NCBI GenBank assembly: GCA_003640385.1
Contig: RCAB01000011.1
Coordinates: forward strand, 186,001 to 250,000
Reading direction: 5' to 3'
Length of the DNA stretch: 64,000 nt
Source: Setaria digitata
Taxonomy: Eukaryota; Nematoda; Chromadorea; Rhabditida; Setariidae
Made by a program: the position numbers and the translations under genes. Each line of letters starts with the position of its first letter. Position 1 is the first letter of the stretch. Under the pieces are notes generated by a model that did no database searches, was not told the DNA's origin, and saw nothing but the letters and a program-made list of their open reading frames with translations. Below are positions 14,605 to 31,422 of this stretch, in pieces.

Positions 14605-17098
14605 ATGTACTACATTGATCTTTTATATCTTGATACTAATGTCTATTCATTAATAGTAAATTCCTGGCCCTATTGTGCAGAAGTTAAGAAATCAGGAATA
14701 ACGTATTTTTCTTGGAATCGTCGACTCATAACTCTGTCCTTTAAGAAAGCTGTTATGGATTTTGAACCTATCCGTATACTATTCGGGGTGCTTGTCACTA
14801 TCATCTCAGTCATCTGCATACTACTGTATGTAATCATTCAAAAGGTACTATTTTCGGAGCAGTCGCTGGATGAAATTGTTGTTGTGGTACTAGTTGAGAA
14901 ATTCTGCTGAGAGATATTAGATTACTGAACAAGTACCAATTCTTTTCAGTCACATAGTGCCAAGTTGCTACACGGTATCTATTACTGAGCCACTAGACAT
15001 TGAAAATACTCCTTCAGTAGCAAATGATGTATGAGTTTTGTAAGGAAAACTTTTGTGACATCGAGCTCTTACAGCGTCTCATTTATAATCAGTTTGTCAA
15101 TACAAAGATAATTAAAGAGAACTAAATTATCTCCCTTCCCTCTTACAGATAATCATAAGGGATCGTAGTCTCATGAAATATTCTACCTACAAGATCGTTG
15201 TTTGTTACGGTTTTATCGATATTATTCAACTTTCCGTTTATATCTGTAATGGCATTTTTGCCATAACTGGTACCACAGGAAATAAATGGATTGAAAAAGT
15301 TGGCAAAATTATTTTTTGAATGGTAATTCTCTCAAAAAAACGAGGCTGTGGTATTCAGATTTAATTTCATCAAAATCTAAAAAACGCAAGTAGAATTTGA
15401 ATTATTGAGCTTGCTCTATAACAGTCAAAATACAGAAAATTGCTCTATTTAGTTTAAATCTGTGGTCAAAATACTTTGTGGAAAGGTGATAATAATAACT
15501 AAAGAAAAGATTTTATGAAAAAGTTAAAAATCAGATTTTTCAGATTTGTGGCTTCCAGCTCAGCTTTTGTTGGTATAATATTGCTTCTTTAACAGTTTTG
15601 CTGGCAATAAATCGATTAACATTATTATACTATGGTGTGCGAGCAGAATATTTCTTTAATCCGAGAATGACTTGGGTTTCTTAATTAACTCAGCACTGTT
15701 TCTAGACTAATAAGTCATTCATATTCAATATGGGAGATGAACCATAAAAGCCACCTTGAAAGTTCTTTTTTTTTTAATTTTTGTTTCTCGATATTTTCAT
15801 GAATTGGTAAGGGTTTTTTTAGCAGAAATTAGATGGCACCAGTACCGGCTTCCGAAGAATAAGATTATTGATGAAAGAAAGGAAATAGAGAAATTTCGCC
15901 AAGCACAGCACTTATTTATAATATTGATATTAATGATATTACTAATATTACAATCACACCTGTACTGTTAACAGAAGCAGTAAATGGAAAATCTAATAGT
16001 TAATGTACGAATTTTCAGTTCATTCTGTTTCTTACAATCGCTATTCCGTCAATATCTTCGTTGATTTGGTTGACACCCTTTGCTACCTATGGATTCGATG
16101 CAAAAAAATTAATGTGGACATACGATAGTCCCGATTTCATGCCTCCTTACGATCGTCTTGCTACTTTGATTACTAGTGTACTGGCTACGGCTTGCTATGT
16201 TCTTTTATTAATAGTTGTTTTGAAGAAAGTTAGTTAGCTATTTTTATTACAACGTTAAAAAAATCTTAAAAAATGGAAGATAGCGACCCATTCAACACTT
16301 CCTTAATTTTAAATGCACTTTCAAAACTGAATCATACATATGAATGATATCCGACTATGGTAAAATTTCGAAGAAAAAGAGAATTATTTCAGAGTTCACC
16401 AACAGGTAATAAGATGCATGACAACTCGAGACGTCGAGATATTCTACTGACTATTCAGGTAGTAACCAATGGTGGCTACACCGTTTGCGTGTCTACGTAT
16501 TTCATGTTCTTGAGGCCTTACTATGTACCGTACACTGTGATGTACAATGCAGTGGATATTGCTTTATGCGTACTATGGAATGGGAAAAGCCCTATAATGC
16601 ATTTATTATTCAATCAGTAGGCTTTCTTTTACTTCATCCTTCTTGAATTTGCAAGTCAAGATTAATGTTTAGTTATGCTTTCAATTAACAGCATGTTAAT
16701 TAACATGTTCTGAAAACTATAATTAAACCAATTTTTAACTGTGGGAAGATTAAAGGAATCAGCAAATGCATGTTGAGTGTGATCAACTGCTCAACTCAAG
16801 TATGCTCAACTTTTTTATTTAATCAGCTTTATATAATAAATTGAAGTGTGATTTCAGACACATACGTGTAAAATTTCTGGAAGACATCCAGAAAAGAAAA
16901 GTCTTCTCTTTGGTCTTGAATGTTGTGTATCCACAGCACAAATTATTTTCTCCAACATTTCAAACATCTGTTAACGGCATCCCGTTAAATCGAACGGTCC
17001 CAGTTACAAGGAACTATGTAAAATATGATCACTATGGCGCTCAGACGAAGCAAAACGTCACAGTTGCCGTAAAATCAGTTACCAATATGCACCGTTAG
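14605..17098 (+). CDS. Srt-class 7TM chemoreceptor, 6 exons
   Basis: Predicted 398-residue serpentine receptor from exons 14605-14844, 15149-15298, 15544-15675, 16019-16228, 16393-16616 and 16858-17098, all phase-consistent. TM1 is the hydrophobic run after FEPIR. The next exon has the family hallmark MKYSTYKIVVCYGFIDIIQ, matching the 'YKIM..LGIID' signature of nematode serpentine class t receptors. The third carries the WYN...LLAINR segment near the end of TM3, and later exons hold the remaining helices. The final exon is an ~80-residue soluble basic tail (QHIRVKFLEDIQKRK...), intracellular in a 7TM topology. Srt receptors are presumed G-protein-coupled chemosensors on sensory neurons; the ligand cannot be inferred. 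The start is the first ATG of the first exon; the nearest upstream frame opens only with a TTG. An additional 5' exon is possible. No frame breaks were seen. Confidence 0.75.
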
Positions 17099-18262
17099 CT
17101 GATTCAGAGGACTGGAAGGCGAAAAGTGTAAGAAGAATGTCGAATTTGAAACACTTCAATTGACTCAATTAACTAAGCATCTTTCTTGAAGATAACATTG
17201 ACGTTGCATCATGAAGGATTTCAAGATAAATTTTTAAGATTGTATTTTGAATCATTAGGGTTTAACTGAAGTTCTTTTACTCACATATCTTGCAAAAGAG
17301 GCTTATTTTGAAGGTTATAAGACAAAATTTGAGACGCAAATTTAGAATACTGATTGAAAACGGAAAATCTGCATGGTTAGTCAATTAAGCCTCAAATGCT
17401 AATGTACGTCAACTATTACAATGCTTATTCACTAGACATTGAAAACATTAAACAGTAAATAGTTTCGAAGAGATTTAAAGTTATTGCTGTGCTAGTTCCT
17501 TTCACTTTTTTTAAAAGCATTTTTATAGACTGAATCATTAAGCATAATGTAAATTACTCGTATTTGTGCAGCTGACTTACTCTTTGGACACTGTAAGTCA
17601 TATCCAAAAATTTTAAATAAATTTTTAAAGTTTTGAAATAAAAAGTGAAATAAAGCATCAAATAATTTCATGCGTTTCATAATGTTAAATATTACTGGAA
17701 ATTACAATATTAGAAAGTCCAATGCATCAACTTTACTCCAAAAATAGCCGTTTTTTAGATTTATTTCAAGAAAAAGTGATTGAATAGGAAATAAAATTGA
17801 AGTCTGTCTACGAAAATAAAAATGCTCACAAAATTATAGGTTCTATTATAGCTTTCTGAATGATAAATTAATGTTTTGTCGCTGAATGATAATGATAAAT
17901 GATGCATTCCATCCAGACGCCCTTAGACTTGTCGAGTAATTAACAGTGTTAAAAGTATAATCAATTCCTAACGTATTTATTAATACCATGAGAACAAACC
18001 ATAAGAGTAAGAATAATTTATTTGCATCACACCATTAGAACGAATAATTTATTAGCATAAAACGTAAGCAATATGATACATCCTATTTGGCATCTTTCTT
18101 TCGAATGCTTCCTGCCGTGTGCGCAGTCTAAAACGCTGTCTGAAATTTAATATGTCTAAATCGATTTTAAAATATAAATATTTCTTATTACTCTCTTGCT
18201 CCTTATACTGCTCTTCATATCTAAAAAAACTTCCTGGAAGATTTTCAATTATTTTTAAAAAA
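17099..18262. other. Convergent intergenic region
   Basis: About 1.2 kb between the 3' ends of the Srt gene (+) and the SH2 kinase gene (-). It is AT-rich with no supported ORF; the open frame at 17492-17680 on the minus strand lacks splice or domain support. It should hold both 3'UTRs and polyadenylation sites. Confidence 0.5.
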
Positions 18263-21309
<3,047 letters not shown>

Positions 21310-22117
21310 ATCTGAATGTTTATAATGCACTGAACATGCAAAGTTGGACACTTCATTTTCAGCACCATCTGGGGGCAGTTCCACTGTTGTGCATCATTCC
21401 AGAGGGAAAGGAAGATTCCATTATTCGGACCTTCACATTGTAACATGTAAAACCGACTTCCACTTTAATATTTACTTTCGAACTGTAATGTTCTGCAATT
21501 AGACGACTTACTTACCTGCCATTACTTAATCTTTACCGCAAATTAAAATGGCAAGAGACCGTCCTTGCGAATTCTCCAAATAGAAATAAGCTTGCCATTT
21601 TTTTAAAACGATATTTATACCATGCAGGATTGGTATCAGTTATAAGCTTGCAGCATGAACAGAGTTGATCGTACAAAGAAAATTCTGTCGAAAATTTTAC
21701 TCACATTTATGGGTGAATTCAATCTAACCAAAAAAGCTCAGACAACTGAGTTGGTCCAAATTTCATAAGAAATAATTCAAAATTAAGTTAGGATTCAATC
21801 TGAGCTCAAAAAAGAAGTTACGGAACAATGTATCATCATTTATTCATGCATATGGAACTTTCAAGATTACTTAAGGATTTTTTTTTTGGATATATTCATT
21901 ACCGTGTCCAGCTTGATAAACAGCAGGACATTATGTTGCAAATAATGAACTACTTATATAAGGAGGTAATGTGTAACAGTCAGATTCAACACTTATTCAT
22001 GCATCTGGAATTCTTACTAAGAGTTTACAAAATTAAAAAAAGGTAGAAAATAACGGGAATGAGATACCAAATACAAACATTTAATTACGGTGTGGTCACA
22101 TTTTATTAAGCAACAAA
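21310..22117. other. Spacer between kinase and CWC22
   Basis: About 800 bases between two same-strand genes, too wide for a classical nematode operon. Short open frames are AT-rich noise. Positions 21828-22046 contain two diverged copies of a stretch encoding roughly 'HLFMH-E' on the plus strand, about 160 bases apart, which may be a minor local duplication. The promoter of the SH2 kinase and the 3' end of CWC22 lie here. Confidence 0.4.
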
Positions 22118-25100
22118 CTATTCGCAGTCGCGCCGCCTGCGTTTGTATTGATGTTTATTATCCACAGTAGCCTTCTGCTTTTCTTTAGGCTTATTTTGTC
22201 GTCTGTTTTCCTTAGACCCACCACTGAGACCACCTTTAGATTTTTCACTCGTTAAGTCGGCAATTCCCTTCTCATTTTTCCCAGCACCTTCTTGATTCCT
22301 CACATCACTTGAATCTCCTCGCCGTCTCTTCTCCCTTCTAACATGTCTTCTTTCTTCACCTTCAGATTCTCGCAGTCTGCTTCTATCACATCTTCTTCTG
22401 TCACTCCGTTCCTTACTTTCCTCTCTTCCTGTTCTGCTTTCATGTTTCGCTTCTGATTTATTCCTTCCCCTACCTCTACATTCCTGCTTCATCTGCTTTC
22501 TTCTACTACATTCCTTACTATAATCTCGCTTTTCCACCTTTTCTCGATTAGTTCGACATGAAATTCCATTCCCTCCACTCGCCATTTCACGTATTCTTTC
22601 ATGAGACTCACCTTCACGATCGTTTTTATCTTCCAAAAAATGGCTTTTATTGGCAATTCTTTGGACGCTTTTCATCTGTTTGCTTCTGTGCAAAGTTTCC
22701 GTATTATGCTCTGACCTTTCGTCATCATCAGTGTCATCCGCTCCTGATGAAGCTGGAAAGACTTCTTTTTCTCAATTAAAGTTACTCGTTAAACAAAACA
22801 AATCACAACTCTTTCTACATATTATATATCAAATTTTGCTGAAACAATAAATCCACTGGACTAACATGTGCTGGACGTGTCACTACTGCTATCATCTGAA
22901 TCTGAGTCACTCGATGAGCTTTGTGAAGATGCCGACACTTCCTCTTTAGCCTTAGCTCTTTTTCGAGCTTGGTCCAAGTGCATCCTTAGATCGACTCTGA
23001 AAACAGAAATGTTAAAAAAAAAAATTCAAAAATTAATAAAAATAATCTCTTCCTTTTAAAGAATTCGTTCCTCATCACATATACTACTTACCAAAGTATT
23101 CACAAAATATGCCAACGATTAATGACATCAATTTATGAATTAAAAAAGAAAATAAAAAAAGAGGAAACTTATGTGCCATAGGAAAAAATTTACTTATAGC
23201 ATAAACAATACAAAGAAAGTAATAATCACTGAAAGACACAGATTCTCCATTAGTTTGGTTTCTAAAATAGCAATATTTTTTATAATGAAAACTGAATACT
23301 CACGTGAGGTATCCCAAACCTATTGTAGTAAAGAAATTAATTGAAAAGCGTGTGTTATTAGGATTATCACGTGGAAATATTTTTTCGAAAGAAGACTGCA
23401 TTGTCCTGAAACACTTGCATACTAAAAACATACAAGTTTCCAGCCAGATCAATATATGAGTGGTGAGTTGTTGTTCAGAAAAAAAACAGTTTCTGAAAAA
23501 AAGAAAAGCCCCTAAAGCAAAATATGCCGAGAGGTCTCTATACAAACAAATGACAACGTACGGATCTCGAATTCTTTGCAACAAATTCTCGACGCCTAGA
23601 AATTCGGCAAGTTCCTGGAACACAATTTTAATGTATATTCGTCCAGAAGAAGTTGTGTCCTCCTCATTCAATGATATCTGGTCCAAGACCTATAAATAAA
23701 GGGATTCCACGAATAAATTAAATTTTGAAGCATATAAATCAGTCTCTTGGATCATAAATTAATGCATGGGAATAAAAATATAAATCGACTTTTTCTCTAT
23801 TTGACTGGAAATAAGGACGGATATATTCCATCTTACTTATCAAGGACAAACAAACTTACATCCCAAGAAATAGCATCGGTTGAGAGAAGATGAGCCACCA
23901 GGCAAGCCATATTACGCAATTTATTGTATTCAAATCGATGTATTGTATTATAAGTATCACGAGCAATTCGCTCAAATGCTTCTTGGAATTCTTTACGAAG
24001 TCGGCAAAATCGTTCCGCTAGTAAACCATAAAATTTTTCATAAGTTCTTTGCTGAGCACAGCAATCCACAATCATATTACAGAGTTCCACCTGAATAATG
24101 TTAGTCATTATTTTGTCATTATTCACTGACTTGAAAATCTGATACTAAATGTTATCAACATGAAATAACAAAGGAGAATTGAAAACTAACGTCTTGACCA
24201 CTTTTTAAATCAATTTTCAGCAATTTATGTGCTGCTTCCTGAAAATCTAATGATGACTGAATTGTCAGATAAATGTTCCGCCGAAATGCTACCAAGTTCT
24301 GTTCCGTATTGTCGATGATCACTGTACTTTCCTTTTCTTCTAAATTAAGATTAATACTGTAAGCCATCTAGACAATCAAATATATAGCTAACCTCGACAG
24401 ACCCAAAAATTAATATTTTTTTAAATATAATATTTAATCAAGTATAATAAATAAAATTCCAAGACTCTGTTGAGTTTCTGTCATCCCTTCATCCGGCGTC
24501 GCCTCGCCTTCTTCTTCTTCATCTGAACTCTGCTCTGCTAAGCCAACTGCGTCACGCCGAATTTCTTCATATTCTGCTTCATGTTTCTCAAATTCGGGAT
24601 CATATTTGAAAACATCTGAAACAGAAAATTATTTGAAATATAAAAATATAAGAAATAGGGAGTACAATCGAGTAATAAAGTGGTCATGTAATAATGTCAC
24701 AGCATACTCAATTCATTTTCTGGCATAAGTGCATCCTCCAGCGTAATGGTGTGTGTTATCTGATCGTCTTCTTCTATCAAATCCAAATCATCAATGAGTG
24801 CTGGATAAGCCTAAAACAAAAAAACCGATATGAAGCAGCAAAACTAGAAATGGATATGGATTGTCTAGGATCTCATATCTTGAAATGATATATATATATA
24901 TATATGCATGAAAATTGTAGTAAGAGATGATGCAACTAAAAATTTATATTAAAATTAGTAAACATACTTGAAATTTGTCTTTCCGAATATGGAAAATAAC
25001 TTCGATCATATACTGAATTCGTTTATCTATATCCGAATCACTTAAAATGCTTCGCAGCCGGTCAAAAATAGCTGAAAGCATATCTTACTCGAGCAAAAAT

Positions 25101-26370
25101 CTACGACCTCAAGGTGAACTACCAATAAATCGCAAACATAACACTAACATTTACGGAATGTATGAAAAAAAAGCTCACCATTTAAACCACGAGGCGAAAT
25201 TTCAGATAGTTTCGCACCACATTCTTTCAAAAATGCTACCGTAACTTCTACTGAATCATCCGTCGGATTTTCAAGCATCAATATCATCATTTCTAATGCA
25301 AGGATCTCATGAATCTATAATCAATTAGTTCTCTGAGGGGTCAAAAATATATATAAGATACCCACAAGAATCTACAGCAGTTACAGGTTAACTCACTACA
25401 CATTATTCAGGTACAATTTGAGTAGGATATCAGCGAAAAAAAAAGCATAAAACGAAAAAAAATACCGAACTAAGTTATTATAACCATTAATGATTAGCAT
25501 AATGTTAGGAAACGTCATCGCGATGGATAGAGATTGAAGAAAATATGGCAGAAAAAAGTACGAACTACTTGCTGATTAATAAGATGAGCAATAAATTTGG
25601 ATATTGTGACAGTAGACGTTTTATCATTTCGTTTATAACACCGTTTGAATTGTATCAGCAACCGATGAATGATCAACATTCCAATATTTGGGAAATGACT
25701 GTTTAGAACAGCAACCATTGCTGCATAAACATTAGAGAACGTTGGTGAATATGACTGTGCTTGGATTATTGATCGTGCTAACAAACCTCTGAAAACGATT
25801 ATAAACCTTACAAAACGAAGATTTATTTAAAATTCTGTGAGAAAATTTTGCAAAGGACGTTACTCGTTTAAAAGTTTTATATCAGCCACTTTCTCAAAAG
25901 GATAGCATTTACTTTAACAAATACTGAAAATAAAGAATCCCAGCTTATTTTCATGCAAGTAAATTCTATTCATAAGTTACTTTTGTAGAAAATAAACAAA
26001 AATACATAAATCTAAAAAAAGTGTAACCTTCCTCGAATGACGTTTTCATGCAATAAATCTCGTATAACATTAAGCAAATTACCGGTGTTCGCTTTGTTCA
26101 CCTGAAAAAAATATTAGCGATAAGAACATTAGCAACCACGCTCTGACAAAAAACCACGATGTAAGTTTATGGAAAAGAGACCTGCCCATGAATTCTTTTC
26201 TTCAAACGTTCCCAATTCAATCTTTGATATGCCTCACTGTTCTTATCACTGATCTGCTCCTGCATCAATTTAAGTTTTGCAGGTGGAATATATGCGCCAC
26301 CCGTGCGAGTATGCAACACATCCATGTCTTTCTTTAACTTTTGCTGTGGCTTTTCAATTTCTGACGACAT
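22118..26370 (-). CDS. CWC22: Pre-mRNA splicing factor CWC22 / LET-858, 13 exons
   Basis: Predicted 783-residue spliceosome protein. Exons (minus strand): 26370-26182, 26101-26028, 25788-25569, 25314-25179, 25071-24968, 24810-24708, 24615-24466, 24339-24191, 24090-23860, 23689-23562, 23405-23304, 22996-22866, 22752-22118; total 2352 bases, all in phase. The start [13 protein letters not shown] then an MIF4G domain (~55-240) and [10 protein letters not shown], followed by an acidic linker, then an MA3 domain (~335-455) opening with [16 protein letters not shown] and the [16 protein letters not shown] segment, match CWC22/nucampholin. The last exon is a ~210-residue Arg/Lys/Glu/Ser-rich tail. 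CWC22 joins the activated spliceosome and loads eIF4A3 for exon-junction complex assembly (family knowledge). In C. elegans the orthologue is the essential gene let-858. The ATG follows a TTTTAG acceptor 16 bases upstream, consistent with trans-splicing. The donor of exon 7 (24466) is weak but keeps phase. Confidence 0.9.
24888..24905. repeat. (AT)n microsatellite in CWC22 intron
   Basis: Nine AT units in an intron of the CWC22 gene. It is simple-sequence DNA with no further role visible. Confidence 0.85.
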
Positions 26371-27149
26371 TTTTGACTCTTGCTAAAAGAGATTTCTTTT
26401 AATCCCTGATAACTGCTAGTGTGCAACAACGCAGTGGATAAAAAAAGAATAAGATACAATGAATGACCACAACAGGAAATGTTACAAGCATCGTCTCTTC
26501 ATCTTTGCAAAAATCAGGACAGGGCTGCATTTTAGAATGAAAAGATAGGAACAACAACCAGGGATATACAGATCTTGTCACAATTTCAAAAATGATGAAA
26601 TAACAAAATCGAAGTACTGCATTCGTGGAGATTATCTTAGAGATTCCTTCATGCTATTCAATTTGAATGCATGCAAAAGTTAAAATATAATGGTAAGGAA
26701 TGTTAAACAGGAGTGATTAGTAAAGGAACAAATAAGCTCGCATAGTCCGACTTATTAACTTCTAGCACAATTATTTAATAATTTATGTCCTCATTTCAGT
26801 CCCGAACTAAAGTTCTATTTTTGGTTCACAATTCCATAACATATCCATATAATACAATTGAGCAATGTAATGTCATAAGAGTAGCTTAAACCTAAGAGTT
26901 ACATTTTTTGCATCAGCATCGTTTTTCACTGCAGCTAAAATGAGGCGGCCACATTTAACATCTTTCTAATGTCCTAGTCCTTTTATTCATCCAGTACCGC
27001 ACAGTCTTATTCTTCAATACAGTGCCTACATGATGTTAAGAAATACTTAAGGTTAGCTGAGGGCGATCGAATTGGCAGGAATTCCTGAACACACTTCTTT
27101 TGTAAAGGAGAGCCATTAAATAGAGCCCGGCCACCGCTGATTTGTCAAC
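26371..27149. promoter_or_regulatory. Divergent intergenic region CWC22 / CAAP1-like
   Basis: About 780 bases separating the CWC22 start (-) from the first possible exon of the CAAP1-like gene (+), so it probably carries both promoters. Its right half is visibly less AT-rich than the surroundings (27050-27260). No TATA or other named element was recognised with confidence. Confidence 0.35.
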
Positions 27150-30100
27150 ATGATGAAATGGATGGGATGGAGTTGCACGACCTTTTCCAATCGTCAGGTC
27201 GTGTTCAGTAGTATTCGAGGTTACGATAGACCATTCAGTGACGGTTCTTTCTCAGGCGTTGTCATTTTATAGCCTGGTATTGTTTGTAATTCCTTGCTTC
27301 TCGAAGTTTACATGTGATTATCCGTGCTACATCTGATGGCTTTTCATTTCTGGGGTATTTAGAAAACCTTTTCTGCTTTACCATTTCTTGTTTGTAATCC
27401 ACAGATAAGCTGTTGGCTAAGTCAATTATAGGTATTTTTTAGACCTTATTAGTAAGAAAATTCTTACCTTTTTGTTAGGAATCTTATCGTTATAAATGTG
27501 TTTGCAGTTGTACGGAGTACTAGAGAGGCAGTCATTTGTACCTGAATTGCCAGTTCTCGGAAATATTTGAATTTCTTCAATGAAGAAGACTAAAAAGCGT
27601 GTTAGTTTTTCTTCTTTTTTTTTAAATATAGTTCCATGACATCTCAAAATCTACGAAGTTTCCTCACGCCGTTCAAAATTTACTTATTTCCAGTAAGTCT
27701 ATTTAAACGCTACTTCCACCTGCTAATTCATTTTTTTTTTTTTTTTTTTGAAGCATCGAAGGAAAAGAGCTCGGACCGGAACTTCAAGCAGTAACTCCAG
27801 TGAACTCTCATATTCCGTGACATTAAACTCTAATAAACGGCATAACCGACGTAGCAGTACTTTCTCTTGTGCTTCTCCTTCATCCATTTTGAGGTTCTTC
27901 ATGCACTGTTGAGTTTTTGGTTCATACTATTTCCGCCATATGCAAGTTGTTTTAGGTCATCATCTCTAAAGAAAAAGACAACTCGAAGTGGTTGTTTCTC
28001 TACTCTTGATTTGGGTTCCAAAGGTGTGTTAACTTTTCATTGCTAGATGTTCACCTGTCGAAATGTGTACGAAATTCATAAGATAATTGAGATTAAATAA
28101 AACTGATTGTTTTCCGTTCTTGTAATTGTTTATTTTTTTTATATTTTAGTTGACTGTAATTCTGGTTCTTGAAAAATAGTCTCATTCTAATGCTTGGTTA
28201 AACCCCTTTCATATATTTCGACCATGTTCCGAATCATTTCTACATTTTTGCGTACGACAGAAGGTTTATTTGTCATATAATGTATAGATGTTATTGCTTG
28301 CGTCAGATTGTTTACTCAGCCTACTGATGTAGGCACATTCCTCATTCCTATATTGTCCCCGCTGAATTTTGCTCAATTTTCCACTTTCGTTTTTGTCCTT
28401 GGAGACACATAATGTGATCAGCGGAATAGCTAAAAAGTTTTAGCTCTTGTAAATCATTCAATATTGTAGCTGATTAATTGGTAAACTTTTCTGATTTAAT
28501 AATTTTAAACTGTATAATTTCACTGTCTCAGAGAAGTCAAAGTCAATTGCATTTTACATTAACAGTCGGGAAGAGATGGTACACCAGATGTTCGCATCAC
28601 TTCACAGAAGGGAGCTTTATGAATTGTTACCAGCAAACCTCAAGGTATATATATGCATACTCAGCAAGTGTTGCGTTAAAAGAATATATAAAAAATAATA
28701 AATACAAAAGGTGTTTCTGTAGACTTTCATTCTTTTCTCACCTCGTTTTTATATTTTCACAACATTTTAAGAAATTAGGAATTGCGGAACTTCGCTATTT
28801 ATGTATTAAAGAGTTGAATGGAATGTCTGAAAAGAGGATATACGCTATATTGACAGGTTAGCACAATTATTGTTATGCTTCCTTACTTGTTGCAAATGTC
28901 ATTGATTACTTTATTTACCTCTGAATAGGAGATTCGTTCCAACAAATATTTTCTTTATCCTGTTTGCAGTATTTTAATTTAAGTAAACAGAAAAATTGAC
29001 CGTCAGTAAATAGTATATTTTTATTCTAAATTCTATGTTTAGGGAGGAATTTCGCTGAAAGTAGTGAGTCTCAAGGAGAGGAGGATGAGGCGCTTGTTGT
29101 CAATGCCAATATTAAAGGTGTGGTCGTCTTGTTTCCGTCTTGGTCTCATTGGTTTATTTTCTTACTTGGTTTTTATATTTTTAAGCTTCCAAAGCCGAAA
29201 TTGCCGTTGCCGATTCTACAACAGAAATGACAACACCAAGTTTAACAATTCTTTCTAGGTATTATATTTATAACACTTAGGTTCATCTTTTATTTGAATT
29301 TCGAGTTGAAAAAAACGAAACAACATAGGAGTCAAGCTGATCAGTCCTGTTTTCCCGCACTATTTCGCTAGAGGAAAGAATGCTTTTTGGAAAGCTATGA
29401 TTTTAATTCATCCTGAACTTGCATAGAAAAAAAAAACTTCCAAGAACAGCTTAGCGAGCTTTGCCCATAATTTATGAACGAGGCGGTGTTTTCAGCATTT
29501 CTCAGACAATTGACACAGGCGATGACTTTTTCAAGAACGATAATTTAAACGCTCCAGAAATACACTTTACTCCCGTTAAAAGCACTTCTTTGGCTCAAAT
29601 ACGTCAAAAAAACGAGGATGTTGTCCAGCCTGACTTTTTATTAGAACAGGTGAGAGCCCTATTTCATCACATAAATACAAAGAATTAATTTATCAACCGC
29701 GTAGTCGGTGCCTGGGAGAGTTCCTTTTATTACTTTATAGGTATTTTTTTATTCCTAAAACGACTGTTGTCTTCAACGACCACATCTGCTTTTATGACAA
29801 GATTAAAAATAATAGCAATAATAAAGGAATTCTCTTGAAGAGATCGAAGGTTCATCAAGTCCCAGAGGCAGGTAATTTGTGGCACAGTTTAATTTGGAGC
29901 ATTGATTGCTTTTTTTTTTTTTTGATCCATTTTCGAATTATATGCTCTCATTTGACTCACGTTTACTGCTATTCGGAAATTGGCAGTTCTATCAGTCATT
30001 GTTAGTCTTTCTTCTCGAGAATTATACTGCCTGTTTTTTTGATGGTATATCAAGGATTTGTTGCTAAGCTTGTACAAGATGAAATATGCATGGGTCTTCT

Positions 30101-31422
30101 GGTTTGGAATTTCAAGGCAACTGTAGTTATGGTGGAAGAGAATGATAGCGAATTGGAAGAGGGAGAGGTTGTGAGTGGTCAAGAGACAAGTTCAAGCTCA
30201 AGCAGGAGTTCAACGGCGGTAAAGGTTGGTTGCTTTCATTTTTTTTTTTATAACGATTCTCCATCTAATGAAAGTAGGGGAGGCGCGTTTAGTTCTTTAT
30301 AGTGTAGTGGTTAATACTTTGTGGTAGTTCACTATTGCAAGTTTGATTCTAAAGCACCTTCAAGGGCGAGCAGTTGTGTGTGAGCGATTGTTCGGCTAAT
30401 GTAGGTGCTATATTGTCGTGAGGTTGTGTTACTTGTGTGTGGAGGAGTCTTTACTTACCCATACGAGTGTCAAGAACTTCTTACATGACTATTATTACAC
30501 TGCAATTTGTCACATGAAACTGTCACGTTCTGGTGTTTTAATAGACTGCGTGGTTTCTGGTATGGTACATTTTTCATGTCACGATAGTTTGCGAAACATG
30601 TCCTCTTGCTCAACAAATAATATTTAACTGATAGTTATTGAGTAATTAAAGTTTCAGTAGTGATGTTTTCCCACAATGTTTTCTTGATTTGATTTTTGTA
30701 GTTAGAGCGAAGAATAAAAAGGCTTTCATCTTGTTCGTTGCTCTAGTTTTAGAAAACTTTGCAATGTTTTTTATGTACGTATTGTCTCTGCACAAAAATT
30801 TGTTGCTTGCTTTTAATCTGTAGCATTCTTCATTACCCATTATGAAGGAGAAACTCATGTAACTTGCTTGATTCCTTCCCACTCCTTATTTTACAATGTA
30901 ATGGTTGACTCCATTTCTCCATTTAGTGATGGTAGTAGTGTGTAGAAATTCTCATGTTTCATGTGCAAGATCTCAAATGCCTTTTACATACTTCAGAATT
31001 TTAAATTTCAAGGAAATTTTGCATATTCCAGATAATACTGGTCTTAATATACATTTTTAAGGATCAGAATTGTAATCAGTATTTCACTATCCATAGGAAC
31101 ATAATTTCGGACAGTATATTTTTTGACTCATCGCCGGCATCAGTGTCGAAGAATCCAGAGAAGTAAATATTTCATACAAATCTGCCACATTTTCAAATTT
31201 CGTCTAAAAATTCGGAAATCTTGATATTTCCACATTCTCTTTCATGAAACAAATATTGAGATTCACTATTATATAACAATTTTAAATAAGTTTTTTTGCA
31301 GTACTGAAAGTTCAATATATACAACTGATAATGTGCAAGAACAAAGGAAACTTCGTATGTTGGAATTGGAGCTGAGAGCTCGTGCAATTGAAGCGCTTAT
31401 TAGACGAAGTGATAAACCGTAA
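27150..31422 (+). CDS. CAAP1-like protein, ~11 exons
   Basis: Phase-consistent exons: 27754-27893, 28566-28644, 28772-28856, 29043-29117, 29186-29258, 29496-29649, 30117-30218, 30702-30736, 31097-31162, 31302-31422. A first coding exon 27150-27197 (MMKWMGWSCTTFSNRQ) fits phase but is tentative. The protein starts with an Arg/Ser-rich stretch, then a helical block (REEMVHQMFASLHRRELYEL ... KLGIAELRYLCIKEL ... MSEKRIYAIL) resembling the conserved core of caspase activity and apoptosis inhibitor 1 (CAAP1). An acidic region (ENDSELEEGEVV), a Ser run, and a C-terminal helix (KLRMLELELRARAIEALIRR) follow. CAAP1 is reported to dampen caspase-10 activation in vertebrates; a role here is unknown. Several acceptors are TTTTAAG rather than CAG, and the 35-base exon at 30702 and the one at 30117 are the weakest parts. 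About 325 residues if complete. Confidence 0.6.

Noticed and set aside
24888..24905. AT microsatellite as a possible replication or regulatory element
   Set aside because: It is a plain simple repeat inside an intron.
30283..30360. tRNA-like sequence: TAGTGTAGTGG matches an A-box and AGTTTGATTCT loosely a B-box
   Set aside because: The acceptor, anticodon and T stems do not pair convincingly and the B-box is degenerate; it lies in an intron of the CAAP1-like gene. At most a decayed tRNA.
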